From Bacteroidales bacterium (GTDB lineage: Bacteria > Bacteroidota > Bacteroidia > Bacteroidales > UBA12077), in NCBI GenBank assembly GCA_028282785.1, contig JANQHE010000006.1:1-64000 (forward strand): a DNA stretch of 64,000 bases, given 5' to 3'. Shown here one piece after another: positions 44,536 through 52,993 of the stretch. Positions within the stretch are counted from its first letter, which is position 1. Every line of letters begins with the position of its first letter. A program made the position numbers and the translations under genes. Below the pieces are notes generated by a model. That model saw nothing but the letters and a program-made list of their open reading frames with translations. It did no database searches and was not told where the DNA came from.

Positions 44536-45294
44536 ATGAAAATAGATCTTAATGCAGATTTAGGAGAAAGTTTTGGTAGGCATATTAAAGGGAACGATGC
44601 TGAAATAATAAAATATGTTACGTCAGCGAGTATTGCTTGTGGTTATCATGGAGGTGACCCCCTAACAATTGAAAATACTATTAAGTTAGCTTTAGAGAAT
44701 AATGTAGCAATCGGGGCACACCCTAGTTATGACGATTTGGTAGGTTTTGGGCGACGTTCGATGAAAATTAGTGATGATGATCTATTTTCAATGATTTTAT
44801 ACCAGGTAGGTGCATTGAAAGCAATGACCGAAGCATTAGGTGGAAATCTAAAACATGTTAAGCCACATGGCGCAATGTATAATGATTTGGCGAATAGCTT
44901 ACCAAAAGCAAAAGTTGTTGCAGAAGCTATGTACAAAATTGACCCTGAATTGATTTTTGTTGGATTGGCAAATTCGGAAATTCAACATGCAGCTCGTGAA
45001 ATTGGATTAAAAAGCGCGTGCGAAGTTTTCGCAGACAGGGCTTATAATGATGATGGTTCTCTTGTTTCGCGCCATAAATATGGTGCAGTTTTTGAAGATG
45101 GAGAAGCTTGTATGAACCAGGTTAAACAGATTTTAACGGAACAATCAGTTACCTCAATAAATGGAAATGCCGTTGAAATGTGTATAGATACTATTGGTAT
45201 TCATGCTGATAACTATGAAGCTCTTGATTTTGTTAAATCATTTCACAAATATTTGAAAGAAAATAATATTGAAGTAAAAAGCTTACAACCTTAA
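44536..45294 (+). CDS. pxpA: 5-oxoprolinase subunit A (LamB/YcsF), solitary copy
   Basis: 252 residues. Opens with MKIDLNADLGESFGRH and contains ACGYHGGDPLTIE, HPSYDDLVGFGRR and HVKPHGAMYNDL, as expected for PxpA. PxpA works with PxpB and PxpC in ATP-dependent opening of 5-oxoproline to glutamate. This copy stands alone, 7.7 kb before a second pxpA that sits with pxpBC, so it may be a spare or specialised subunit. The closest features (HPSY in place of HPGY, a CGYHGG in place of CGFHAG) differ from the operon copy. Its end overlaps the convergent methyltransferase gene by 4 bases. Confidence 0.88.
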   Translation: MKIDLNADLGESFGRHIKGNDAEIIKYVTSASIACGYHGGDPLTIENTIKLALENNVAIGAHPSYDDLVGFGRRSMKISDDDLFSMILYQVGALKAMTEALGGNLKHVKPHGAMYNDLANSLPKAKVVAEAMYKIDPELIFVGLANSEIQHAAREIGLKSACEVFADRAYNDDGSLVSRHKYGAVFEDGEACMNQVKQILTEQSVTSINGNAVEMCIDTIGIHADNYEALDFVKSFHKYLKENNIEVKSLQP

Positions 45295-46100
45295 TTTACT
45301 TTTTTTAATACGAAACTCATATAAATGGAATTACCCGAAAGCAATGATTCGGAAGTTTCTATATCCTTTGTTTTTAGAAATGGACTAAAAGCTTTTTTCA
45401 TAAACCCGGGAATTCGTTCTTTCCTGGACCTGATTTGCTGGATATCTGTATCTTTTATAAAAGAGGTAATATTCTTTGTTATATCATTTTTATACTCTAT
45501 GGTAAACCCGGCCATTCGTAGATGATGTTTGACTGTTTCCAGTTTTCTTTTTTCGATAATATCGGCAAATATAAAAGTAGAATCTTTTCTTAAAACACGG
45601 TACACCTCATTGCAAAATTTAGGTAAATCATGATAAAATCTTGCTGATCCTATATTTATTACAAGATCGAAACTTTCTTTTTTAAATGGTAGATTTTCTT
45701 CGATTCCTTTTATAAAAGATAAACCGGGTTCATCGTAATAACTATTGCAAAAATTAATAAGGTTATTAACACTTTCTAAACCAGTATATGTTTTAGGAGA
45801 GTAATAACGGTTTATATACGAAGCTCCACCTCCTCTTCCCGAACCTACTTCCAAAATATCCTTGTAATACAAATCGACTTTTGAAATAGCATGGTCATAT
45901 AACTGGATAAAGTATCTGTTTTTTTCGTCATCATGTAACAGGTTAATTTCTTCATGTTCCGATAAAGACTTGTAACCATAATTCATGAATTTGGTTGCTT
46001 TTTTCGTATCTGTATGATTCATTATTTTATTTAATATATCCCATCTAAGCTTTTTGCCGGTTTCACAGTCTTGACAAGTACTTTGATTACTTGTATTCAT
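45291..46100 (-). CDS. Class I SAM-dependent methyltransferase
   Basis: 269 residues. SAM motif DILEVGSGRGGGASYI (about 79-94), acidic residue after the next strand (YTGLESVNN) and a post-motif region FDLVINIGSARFYHDLP as in phthiotriol/sterol-type methyltransferases. The N-terminus has CQDCETGKK (C9, C12). The substrate is unknown; small-molecule or polyketide/lipid methylation is typical. Single gene, tail-to-tail with the solitary pxpA. Confidence 0.8.
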   Translation of the reverse strand: MNTSNQSTCQDCETGKKLRWDILNKIMNHTDTKKATKFMNYGYKSLSEHEEINLLHDDEKNRYFIQLYDHAISKVDLYYKDILEVGSGRGGGASYINRYYSPKTYTGLESVNNLINFCNSYYDEPGLSFIKGIEENLPFKKESFDLVINIGSARFYHDLPKFCNEVYRVLRKDSTFIFADIIEKRKLETVKHHLRMAGFTIEYKNDITKNITSFIKDTDIQQIRSRKERIPGFMKKAFSPFLKTKDIETSESLLSGNSIYMSFVLKKVN

Positions 46101-46243
46101 TACTGGTAAATTTTAATTTTTAGTAGCAATGATAGAAACTGAAGTGGAAATAATGAAATAAATGGTGTAAGTGTCTAAAACCGGGGATAAATCAGTTATA
46201 AAATGGGTAAATGAAACTTATTCCGGGGTGAGTGGCACTAATT

Positions 46244-47089
46244 TTAAACACTGTTTAATTGCTCTTTTACTTTTAATAAGTAATGTCTGGAAACAGGAAT
46301 TTCCTCATTATTAGTTAATTCGAGGATATTTCCTTTATAATTTTTAACTAACCTGTTAACATTGTTAAGATTTACGATGTAGGTCCTGTGACAACGCACA
46401 AAATTCGGATAAGATTCTAATTGTAATTCAATATTTTTCAGAGTGTTGCGTAAAAGTTTTTTATGAAAACCTTCTTTGTGCATATAGTTTATCTCTACAT
46501 AATTGTCTGCCGCTTTAATAATAAAAACAGTATTAAAACTTAGTTCAACTTTTTCAGATTTATTTTCAGATTTAAGCTCAATTTTGTTTGGAATTTTATT
46601 TTGTTCAGTATCAAGATCGGAATAGGGTGGTTTAATCTTTAGTTCTTTTAGTTGATAGTATTGTGATCTAAGTCTGTATAATAACCTTATTAAAACAACA
46701 ACAGAAAGGCAGATTACAACAATCTTAAAAACAACATAAAATGATATACTTATTTTTCCAACATACCTTAAATAAAATGTAAAAGCTACCGAATTAAAGG
46801 ATAAAGCAAGAGAACTTAAAAAGATTGGTGGCCCGGATTTCCATTCGGTAATTCTAAACGATTTAGAAAAAATAGTTGGAATACCAACATAAAATAAGTT
46901 ATTAAATATAAATAAGATTCCGCTGAAACCTGAAAAAAATATAATAAGACTGTTTAAATTGTTATAACTGGCTTCAAACGGGCGAAAGAATAATATAAAT
47001 AAAAATACTCCTATACTAAAATTGAAATTTAATTTAAGGTTGTATCTAAGTTCTCTGTTATAAGAAGTCATATAATCAAGAGTTTCCAA
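46244..47089 (-). CDS. Membrane LytTR transcriptional regulator
   Basis: 281 residues. Four membrane helices (about 22-40, 46-66, 85-105, 114-135) replace a receiver domain, and a LytTR DNA-binding domain (about 180-281; VFIIKAADNYVEINY, RCHRTYIVNLNNVNRL) follows. This one-component architecture senses a membrane signal and binds DNA directly. Divergent from the metal locus at 47263, with a perfect 10-base palindrome at 47143-47167 in the 173-base gap that could be its site or that of another regulator. Confidence 0.88.
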   Translation of the reverse strand: METLDYMTSYNRELRYNLKLNFNFSIGVFLFILFFRPFEASYNNLNSLIIFFSGFSGILFIFNNLFYVGIPTIFSKSFRITEWKSGPPIFLSSLALSFNSVAFTFYLRYVGKISISFYVVFKIVVICLSVVVLIRLLYRLRSQYYQLKELKIKPPYSDLDTEQNKIPNKIELKSENKSEKVELSFNTVFIIKAADNYVEINYMHKEGFHKKLLRNTLKNIELQLESYPNFVRCHRTYIVNLNNVNRLVKNYKGNILELTNNEEIPVSRHYLLKVKEQLNSV

Positions 47090-47142
47090 TTGTGAAGTGA
47101 AGATACTATTAATTATGGTTACTTCAAATACGTAACATAAAC

Positions 47143-47213
47143 TTTAAATTATTGGATATAATTTAAACTATCTCAGTTCGAAAAAGTCTTTATAAATGTT
47201 AACAAAGTGTTAA
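47143..47213. promoter_or_regulatory. Palindromes between a LytTR gene and the metal locus
   Basis: Two inverted repeats: TTTAAATTAT-5-ATAATTTAAA (47143-47167) and TTAACAaagTGTTAA (47199-47213). They lie in the divergent region of 173 bases and are candidate operators; LytTR proteins usually prefer direct repeats, so a different regulator may be involved. Confidence 0.45.
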
Positions 47214-47262
47214 AGCCGAATTGAACTAAACATTTTCGGATCAAAAGTGTTAAATTTATTGC

Positions 47263-47649
47263 ATGAAAAAGTTTATTTCCATCATATTGGTTTTAATTTA
47301 CTTTTCACTCTCAACGGGTGCAATAGTTACTTTGCATTATTGCGGAGGCAAACTGGAAAGTGTCAAATTAAATTCTGAAGCTCAAGCTTGCTGTTGTGGT
47401 ATTTCCGGAATGACAATAGACTGCTGTGAGAATGAGGAATTTAGGTTAGATATTGACATTGATGAAAATGTGGCTTTTTCTTCGGATATAGCTTTTAAGA
47501 ATTTTTCACAGGTTGTTTATTCAAATTTAACTTTACTTATTTTAAATGAAGTAGAGATTGAAGATGAACAACTGGCAAAATATAATTTACCACCTCCTAA
47601 GCCGGAATCCATTTGGCTTATGAACTGCACTTTCATTTTTTACGGATAA
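47263..47649 (+). CDS. HYC_CC_PP family secreted protein
   Basis: 128 residues. Signal peptide about 1-19. The family motifs are HYCGGK (about 28-33), the cysteine cluster QACCCGISGMTIDCCENE (about 43-60), and the PPPKPESIW near the C-terminus. Members are small, Cys-rich, exported Bacteroidota proteins found next to copper/heavy-metal TonB loci; their function is not established, though cysteines suggest metal binding. First gene of the locus with the HMA protein and the TonB receptor. Confidence 0.85.
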   Translation: MKKFISIILVLIYFSLSTGAIVTLHYCGGKLESVKLNSEAQACCCGISGMTIDCCENEEFRLDIDIDENVAFSSDIAFKNFSQVVYSNLTLLILNEVEIEDEQLAKYNLPPPKPESIWLMNCTFIFYG

Positions 47650-47757
47650 GATTTAATTGTTATAAATACTAATTAGGAAATGAGTTTCTGGTTACTCATT
47701 TCTGATTATCTGTTATAACCAGTAACTTTTAACAAAAAACATGTAACAATTAAAATT

Positions 47758-48108
47758 ATGAAAACATTATTATTAATATCAATATTTACAGTTTTTACGT
47801 TTATTTCATTTTCTCAAGATAGATCTTCAAAGGTAGAAACGACTAAATTCGAGGTAAAAGGTGTTTGTGATATGTGTAAAGAGCGTATCGAAAATGCTGC
47901 ATTATTAAAGGGTGTTAAATGGGTAGAATGGGATAAAGCAACCGATACATTAACCGTTATTTATCGTAAAGACAAGCTTGATATTTTGGATGTTCATAAA
48001 TCAGTTGCGGAAGTTGGACATACTACCGATAAGGTTGACTGTAATATGGAAGCTTACAATAAGTTGCCTGCATGCTGCGCTTACATGGGCGATGTTGAGA
48101 AACATTAA
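47758..48108 (+). CDS. Secreted heavy-metal-associated (HMA) domain protein
   Basis: 116 residues. Signal peptide (about 1-20, SFSQD end). The HMA ferredoxin-like domain holds the metal motif GVCDMCKERIEN (CxxC, about 38-49), followed by the VKWVEWDKATDTLTVIY strand pattern. Extra cysteines lie in KVDCNMEAYNKLPACCAYM at the C-terminus. It probably carries Cu or another soft metal in the periplasm. It ends 2 bases before the TonB receptor start. Confidence 0.88.
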   Translation: MKTLLLISIFTVFTFISFSQDRSSKVETTKFEVKGVCDMCKERIENAALLKGVKWVEWDKATDTLTVIYRKDKLDILDVHKSVAEVGHTTDKVDCNMEAYNKLPACCAYMGDVEKH

Positions 48109-48110
48109 GC

Positions 48111-50348
48111 ATGAACCGGTATTTATTGTTGATTTTGCTGGCTTTGAATTTTCAGGTTATTCTGGCGCAGCAGAATATTAGTTACTTGAAAGGTAAGATT
48201 GTCGAGCAAAATCAAGAGGCAGAAATTCCTGTTATTGGCGCAAATGTTTATTGGAGCAACACAACAGTCGGTACAACTACTGATGCAAACGGGAATTTCA
48301 AGTTAACCAGGCTAAAAACTAATAACCGATTAGTAATAAGCTACGTGGGCTACCAAAGCGACACGATTATTGTGGACGGTCGGGACTATTTAAAAGTTGC
48401 GTTGAAAACTTCCACCGAGTTAGATGAAGTGGTTGTTTCCTATAAACGTAATACAACCGAAGTTTCATTACTGGAGCCGGTAAACACAAAAGTGATGGGA
48501 GAGAAGGAACTTCTAAAAGCTGCCTGTTGTAATCTAAGTGAAAGTTTTGAGACTAATCCTTCTGTTGATGTCTCATTTACAGATGCAGTTACCGGAACCC
48601 GCCAAATTCAAATGTTGGGGTTGGCAGGGCCGTATACTCAAATTTCACGTGAGAATATGCCTGATATTCGTGGCTTATCATCAATTTATGGGTTGACCTA
48701 TATTCCCGGAACGTGGATAGAAAGTATTCATTTAAATAAAGGTGCGGGAACAGTAATTAATGGATTTGAAAGTATTGCCGGGCAAATTGATGTTCATTTA
48801 AGAAATCCTACAAATATGGATAAATTGTATTTAAATGTTTATGGGAATCAACGTGGGCGAGTTGAAGCAAATGCAAATATTCAGGCTGATGTTGGTAAAA
48901 ACTTAGGTACTGCTATCTTGCTGCATGGAATGAATAATTCCTTTGAAGAGGACCATAATAACGATAATTTTTTGGACCACCCAACAGGTGAACAGTATGT
49001 AGTTCTTAATCGATGGGAGTTATACAGTGATCAGGGACTACATTTCCAGGTGGGAATTAAAGGAACTTATATTGATAAATATGGAGGAGAATCTGAATTT
49101 GATAAAAATGTTGATAGGGGAACAACAAACGCCTGGGGATTAAACATCAAAACTGAACGTTATGAGGCATGGTCGAAATTAGGCAAAGTTAATTTAAATA
49201 AACCATGGCAAAGTGTAGGTTTTCAGATTTCAGGAGCACTTCATGACCAGGAGTCCTATTTTGGATTGACAAACTATAATGCACAACAAAATAGCTTTTA
49301 TTCAAACCTGATTTTTCAATCACATATTAATAACACCAATCATCAGTTTAAAACAGGATTAAGCTTTCAATATGATGATTATAAGGAAGATTTGAATTAT
49401 TCAAATTATGACAGATTGGAATATGTGCCTGGGGTGTTTTTTGAGTACACATATAAACATTTGGAGAAGTTTGATGCTATTTTGGGTATAAGAGGAGATT
49501 ATCATAATGAATATGGTTCTTTTTTAACTCCAAGAGCTCACATAAGATACTCGTTAACGGATAAGATAACTTTAAGAGCTTCTGGTGGCCGGGGTTTAAG
49601 GTCAGCAAATATAATTTCCGAAAACATTGGAATACTTGCCAGTTCGCGCCAAATTATTATTAATGGTGATGGAAGCGCAAAGCCTTATGGGCTGGAACCT
49701 GAAATTGCCTGGAATTATGGTTTAAACCTCACATATAAATTTGTTTTGGATTACAGAAATGGAAGTGTAAGCGTTGACTTTTACCGGACTGATTTCCAAA
49801 ATCAGATAGTATTAGATTTGGATCAGGACCCACAACAGGCTTTATTCTATAATCTGGATGGTGAATCATATTCAAATAGTTTTCAGGCACAAGTTGATTA
49901 TGAGTTAATTAACCGTTTGGATGTACGTATTGCATATCGGTGGTATGATGTAAAAACAACGTATAATGATGAATTGTTAGATAAACCATTAACATCAAAC
50001 CATAGAGCGTTTATTAATCTGGCATACAGTTCAAGGAAAGATTGGAGTTTTGATTATACTATTAACTGGCAGGGAGAAAAACGAATTCCTGGAACAGAGA
50101 CAAATCCTGTAGAATACCGGTTAGATGAGTATTCTCCTAATTTCTTTTTAATGAATGCTCAAATTAGTAAAAGCTGGCAACAAAAGTTTGATGTTTATGT
50201 AGGTGTTGAAAATATCTTGAGTTATAAACAAGAAGACCCAATTATAGCAAGCAATGATCCGTTTAGTCAATATTTTGACAGTTCATTGATTTGGGGACCT
50301 GTAACCGGGCGAAACATTTATTTTGGGTTAAGATATAAAATTAAATAA
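48111..50348 (+). CDS. TonB-dependent receptor, metal-locus type
   Basis: 745 residues. Signal peptide 1-19; a carboxypeptidase-regulatory-like domain (about 23-108); plug (about 120-230) with a vicinal Cys pair (KAACCNLSESF) and TGTRQIQMLGLAGPYTQISR; a beta-barrel to a C-terminal YFGLRYKIK ending. Receptors of this group occur with HMA and HYC_CC_PP proteins and are thought to import or export soft metals, or their chelates. The substrate is not shown. The terminal hairpin at 50346 follows the stop directly. Confidence 0.88.
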   Translation: MNRYLLLILLALNFQVILAQQNISYLKGKIVEQNQEAEIPVIGANVYWSNTTVGTTTDANGNFKLTRLKTNNRLVISYVGYQSDTIIVDGRDYLKVALKTSTELDEVVVSYKRNTTEVSLLEPVNTKVMGEKELLKAACCNLSESFETNPSVDVSFTDAVTGTRQIQMLGLAGPYTQISRENMPDIRGLSSIYGLTYIPGTWIESIHLNKGAGTVINGFESIAGQIDVHLRNPTNMDKLYLNVYGNQRGRVEANANIQADVGKNLGTAILLHGMNNSFEEDHNNDNFLDHPTGEQYVVLNRWELYSDQGLHFQVGIKGTYIDKYGGESEFDKNVDRGTTNAWGLNIKTERYEAWSKLGKVNLNKPWQSVGFQISGALHDQESYFGLTNYNAQQNSFYSNLIFQSHINNTNHQFKTGLSFQYDDYKEDLNYSNYDRLEYVPGVFFEYTYKHLEKFDAILGIRGDYHNEYGSFLTPRAHIRYSLTDKITLRASGGRGLRSANIISENIGILASSRQIIINGDGSAKPYGLEPEIAWNYGLNLTYKFVLDYRNGSVSVDFYRTDFQNQIVLDLDQDPQQALFYNLDGESYSNSFQAQVDYELINRLDVRIAYRWYDVKTTYNDELLDKPLTSNHRAFINLAYSSRKDWSFDYTINWQGEKRIPGTETNPVEYRLDEYSPNFFLMNAQISKSWQQKFDVYVGVENILSYKQEDPIIASNDPFSQYFDSSLIWGPVTGRNIYFGLRYKIK

Positions 50349-50373
50349 AGCTCTTTTAAGAGCTTTATTTTTT
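50346..50373 (+). terminator. Intrinsic terminator after the TonB receptor gene
   Basis: Perfect 10-base arms TAAAGCTCTT (50346-50355) and AAGAGCTTTA (50358-50367) followed by TTTTTT. It overlaps the stop codon and separates the metal locus from arsR. Confidence 0.88.
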
Positions 50374-50374
50374 A

Positions 50375-50409
50375 TTTGTATTTTAGAATAATTATCGTAC
50401 ATTTGCGAT
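50375..50409 (+). promoter_or_regulatory. arsR promoter with ArsR operator
   Basis: Consensus promoter: -33 TTTG (50375-50378), 19-base spacer, -7 TACATTTG (50398-50405). A 16-base palindrome ATCGTACATTTGCGAT (50394-50409) covers the -7. A matching 16-mer, ATCGTATATTCACGAT, lies upstream of arsM (50738-50753), sharing 12 of 16 positions. Confidence 0.7.
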
Positions 50410-50422
50410 GAACGATTGATTT

Positions 50423-50719
50423 ATGAAAAAAGAAGATTTTAAATATCAGGAAGACCACCTTAAATTAGCCAGGTTTGCTAAAGCTCTTTCACACCCTGCG
50501 AGATTACATATCCTAAATTTTTTAAGTTGCTGTGATAGATGTTATACAGGTAATATTGTGGATGAATTGCCAATAGCACAGTCATCGGTTTCTCAACATT
50601 TGAAAGAATTAAAGGAGGCAGGATTAATTCAAGGTACTATTGAAACACCTAAAGTTTATTATTGTATTGATAAAGAAAACTGGAAATTAGCAAAGGAATT
50701 ATTTAAAGAGTTCTTTTAA
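50423..50719 (+). CDS. arsR: ArsR-family metalloregulator
   Basis: 98 residues. Winged helix with HPARLHILNFL, a helix-turn-helix (QSSVSQHLKELKEAGL) and wing. The metalloid-binding motif in the recognition region is SCCDRCYTG (C-C-x-x-C, about 30-34), comparable to the ELCVCDL site of ArsR. It derepresses on arsenite or antimonite binding. First gene of an arsR-arsM unit with its own operator in each intergenic region. Confidence 0.88.
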   Translation: MKKEDFKYQEDHLKLARFAKALSHPARLHILNFLSCCDRCYTGNIVDELPIAQSSVSQHLKELKEAGLIQGTIETPKVYYCIDKENWKLAKELFKEFF

Positions 50720-50737
50720 AATTTTTTAATTAAAACC

Positions 50738-50753
50738 ATCGTATATTCACGAT
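50738..50753 (+). promoter_or_regulatory. Second ArsR-type operator, upstream of arsM
   Basis: ATCGTATATTCACGAT is a palindrome with ATCGT/ACGAT arms. It shares the end sequence and the TA.ATT core with the operator before arsR. Position of the TATATTCA within it corresponds to the -7 of the arsR promoter. So arsM may have its own, weaker ArsR-controlled start. Confidence 0.65.
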
Positions 50754-50771
50754 TAACTATAATTATACATA

Positions 50772-51584
50772 ATGTTAAATTTAATTATTGATGAAATGGA
50801 TAAATCAGAAAAGTTAAAAAAAACAGTTAAAGAAAAGTACGCTGAAATAGTTCGTGACCAGAATAAATGTTGTTGTGGTAGTAAAAATGAACATGCCGAA
50901 TATACTGTTTTTAATGAGAGCTACGAAAATCAACCTGGATATGTTAAAGAGGCAGACTTAAATTTAGGTTGTGGAGTCCCAACTGAATATGCCGGAATGA
51001 AACCCGGAGATTCAGTTTTGGATTTGGGTTCCGGAGCAGGAAATGATTGCTTTGTAGCCAGGTCAATAGTTGGGGAAAAAGGTCATGTAACAGGGCTTGA
51101 CTTTACAAATGAGATGGTTCGAAAAGCAAATGCCAATCTTCTTACGCTGGGTTATAAAAACATAGATTTTGTGCTTGGCGATATAGAAAATATTCCTTTG
51201 AAAGATAAAACATACGATGTCGTTATAAGCAATTGCGTTTTAAATTTAGTACCTGATAAAGTAAAAGCATTTAAAGAAATCAAACGAGTATTGAAGTCCG
51301 GAGGACATTTTTGTGTATCTGATATAGTTTTAAAAGGCGAATTGCCTGATAATATCAAAGAGGTAGCAGAATTATATGCCGGATGTGTTTCCGGAGCTTT
51401 ACAGATGGAGGAATACATTGGAATTATTAAAGACTCAGGATTCACACAAGTTGAAATTAAAAAAGAACGACAAATTGATGTTCCGGATGAAATGTTTTTA
51501 AAACATATTTCTCAAGATGATTTGAAAAAATATAAATCATTAGGTACTGGAATATACAGCATAACTGTTGTAGGAACAAAATAA
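50772..51584 (+). CDS. arsM: Arsenite methyltransferase
   Basis: 270 residues from ATG 50772 (an in-frame ATG at 50796 is equally possible). SAM motif DLGSGAGND (84-92). The three As(III)-binding cysteines of ArsM are all present: C67 (LGCGVP), C155 (SNCVLNL) and C205 (AGCVSGAL). A further Cys cluster lies at 33-35 (NKCCCGS). The enzyme methylates As(III) to methylated species, as a detoxification step. No arsenite pump or arsenate reductase is in the window, so methylation seems to be the local response. Confidence 0.92.
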   Translation: MLNLIIDEMDKSEKLKKTVKEKYAEIVRDQNKCCCGSKNEHAEYTVFNESYENQPGYVKEADLNLGCGVPTEYAGMKPGDSVLDLGSGAGNDCFVARSIVGEKGHVTGLDFTNEMVRKANANLLTLGYKNIDFVLGDIENIPLKDKTYDVVISNCVLNLVPDKVKAFKEIKRVLKSGGHFCVSDIVLKGELPDNIKEVAELYAGCVSGALQMEEYIGIIKDSGFTQVEIKKERQIDVPDEMFLKHISQDDLKKYKSLGTGIYSITVVGTK

Positions 51585-51670
51585 TAAATAAGAAGTATGC
51601 TGCCTTAAAGCCTATTTGTTTTTCTGAAATCAGTATTACTTACTTTTTGGCAACCTCTTTTCTTTTTTTC

Positions 51671-51714
51671 TTGCTTAGAGTATTTGCTAAGCAAAATTAA
51701 TATACCTAATTTTC
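51671..51714 (+). promoter_or_regulatory. Promoter and palindromic operator of the Nramp-pxpABC operon
   Basis: Near-consensus promoter: -33 TTTG (51683-51686), 20-base spacer, -7 TAATTTTC (51707-51714). A palindrome with 8-base arms TTGCTTAG (51671-51678) and CTAAGCAA (51687-51694) covers the -33. It is a candidate operator for control of 5-oxoproline use; the regulator is unknown. Confidence 0.5.
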
Positions 51715-51727
51715 TGGTTCATTTTTA

Positions 51728-52987
51728 ATGAACATAATGAAAAGCAAAAGCATATTAAAAAAAATCAGATCAATTGGTCCGGCGGCTTTAGTTACAGCTG
51801 CGTTTATCGGACCTGGTACCATAACAACTTGTTCCATTGCAGGAGCAAAATTCGGATACGCCCTTTTATGGGGTCTGTTATTTTCAATTATTGCAACCGT
51901 GGTGTTACAGGAAATGTCTGCACGATTGGGGATTGTAGCACGGAAAGGATTAGGCGAAGCTTTACGCGAACAGGCACGCAATCCAATTACTAAATTCATA
52001 ACAGCATTTCTTGTCTTATCGGCAATTTTAATAGGAAACGCTGCATATGAAACCGGTAATATTTTAGGAGGTGCACTGGGCCTCGAAACTATTTCAGGAA
52101 TTTCTTCCATATCAATTACAGATTCATTTAAAATAAACATTTGGGGGCCATTAATTGGATTATCGGCATTTATTCTGATGATTATAGGCAGTTATAAGTC
52201 GATTGAAAGGATGCTAATAATTCTGGTTATTTTAATGAGCCTGGCTTTTATTACAACTTCAATTGTAATTATGCCGGTATGGAAGGAAATATTCAAGGGA
52301 ATTTTTGTTCCATCCGTTCCCAAAGGTTCTGTTTTGACTATAGTAGCATTAATTGGAACAACTGTTGTTCCTTATAATCTATTCCTGCATTCTTCCGCAG
52401 TTCAGGAGAAATGGAAAGATAAATCAGGGCTGAATGAGGCAAGGACAGATATTTTTGTATCAATCATAATTGGAGGATTAATCTCTATGTCTATTGTTGT
52501 GACATCTGCAGTTGCATTTTGGGGATCGAACCATGAAATAAAAGGTGCGGGAGATTTAGCAATCCAGCTTGAACCACTTTTAGGAAACTGGGCCAAAATA
52601 TTTTTAGCATTTGGTTTATTTGCAGCTGGTATATCATCAGCTGTAACAGCTCCACTAGCTGCAGCATATGCAACTTCAGGAATTTTAGGCTGGAAAAAGA
52701 ACTTAAAGGATAAAAAGTTTAAATTAGTTTGGATCTTTATACTTTTAATTGGGATTATTTTTTCAGCATTTGGATTTAAACCTATCCAGGCTATTGTTTT
52801 TGCACAAATTACAAATGGAATATTATTACCTATAATTGCCATATATTTGCTTTGGGTGATGAACAGTAAGAAAATCCTTGGAGATTTTAAAAATAATTTG
52901 ATTTCAAATATTATTGGCTTTGCCGTTGTTATAGTTGCAGTCGGACTAGGAGTAAGAAGTATTTTAAGCGTACTTGGTTTAATATAA
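51728..52987 (+). CDS. Nramp-family transporter (YcsG-type) lacking metal ligands
   Basis: 419 residues with about 11 membrane helices. The family is recognisable (IGPAALVTAAFIGPGTITTC; TTVVPYNLFLHSS). The metal-site motif in helix 1, DPGN in true Mn/Fe Nramps, is GPGT (28-31), and helix 6 has VPYN (214-217) in place of MPHN. Both key ligands on each helix are lost. It is followed after 6 bases by pxpA, pxpB and pxpC, the same order as ycsF-ycsG-kipI-kipA in Bacillus subtilis has in part. Transport of 5-oxoproline or a related solute is the most plausible role; it is inference. Confidence 0.88.
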   Translation: MNIMKSKSILKKIRSIGPAALVTAAFIGPGTITTCSIAGAKFGYALLWGLLFSIIATVVLQEMSARLGIVARKGLGEALREQARNPITKFITAFLVLSAILIGNAAYETGNILGGALGLETISGISSISITDSFKINIWGPLIGLSAFILMIIGSYKSIERMLIILVILMSLAFITTSIVIMPVWKEIFKGIFVPSVPKGSVLTIVALIGTTVVPYNLFLHSSAVQEKWKDKSGLNEARTDIFVSIIIGGLISMSIVVTSAVAFWGSNHEIKGAGDLAIQLEPLLGNWAKIFLAFGLFAAGISSAVTAPLAAAYATSGILGWKKNLKDKKFKLVWIFILLIGIIFSAFGFKPIQAIVFAQITNGILLPIIAIYLLWVMNSKKILGDFKNNLISNIIGFAVVIVAVGLGVRSILSVLGLI

Positions 52988-52993
52988 TTTGCA

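Noticed and set aside
51706-52140. 144-codon minus-strand frame at the 5' end of the Nramp-like gene
   Set aside because: Overlaps the Nramp-like gene for its whole useful length and has no protein-family character.
52402-52842. 146-codon minus-strand frame within the Nramp-like gene
   Set aside because: Antisense shadow; the membrane helices of the plus-strand gene are clear and complete.
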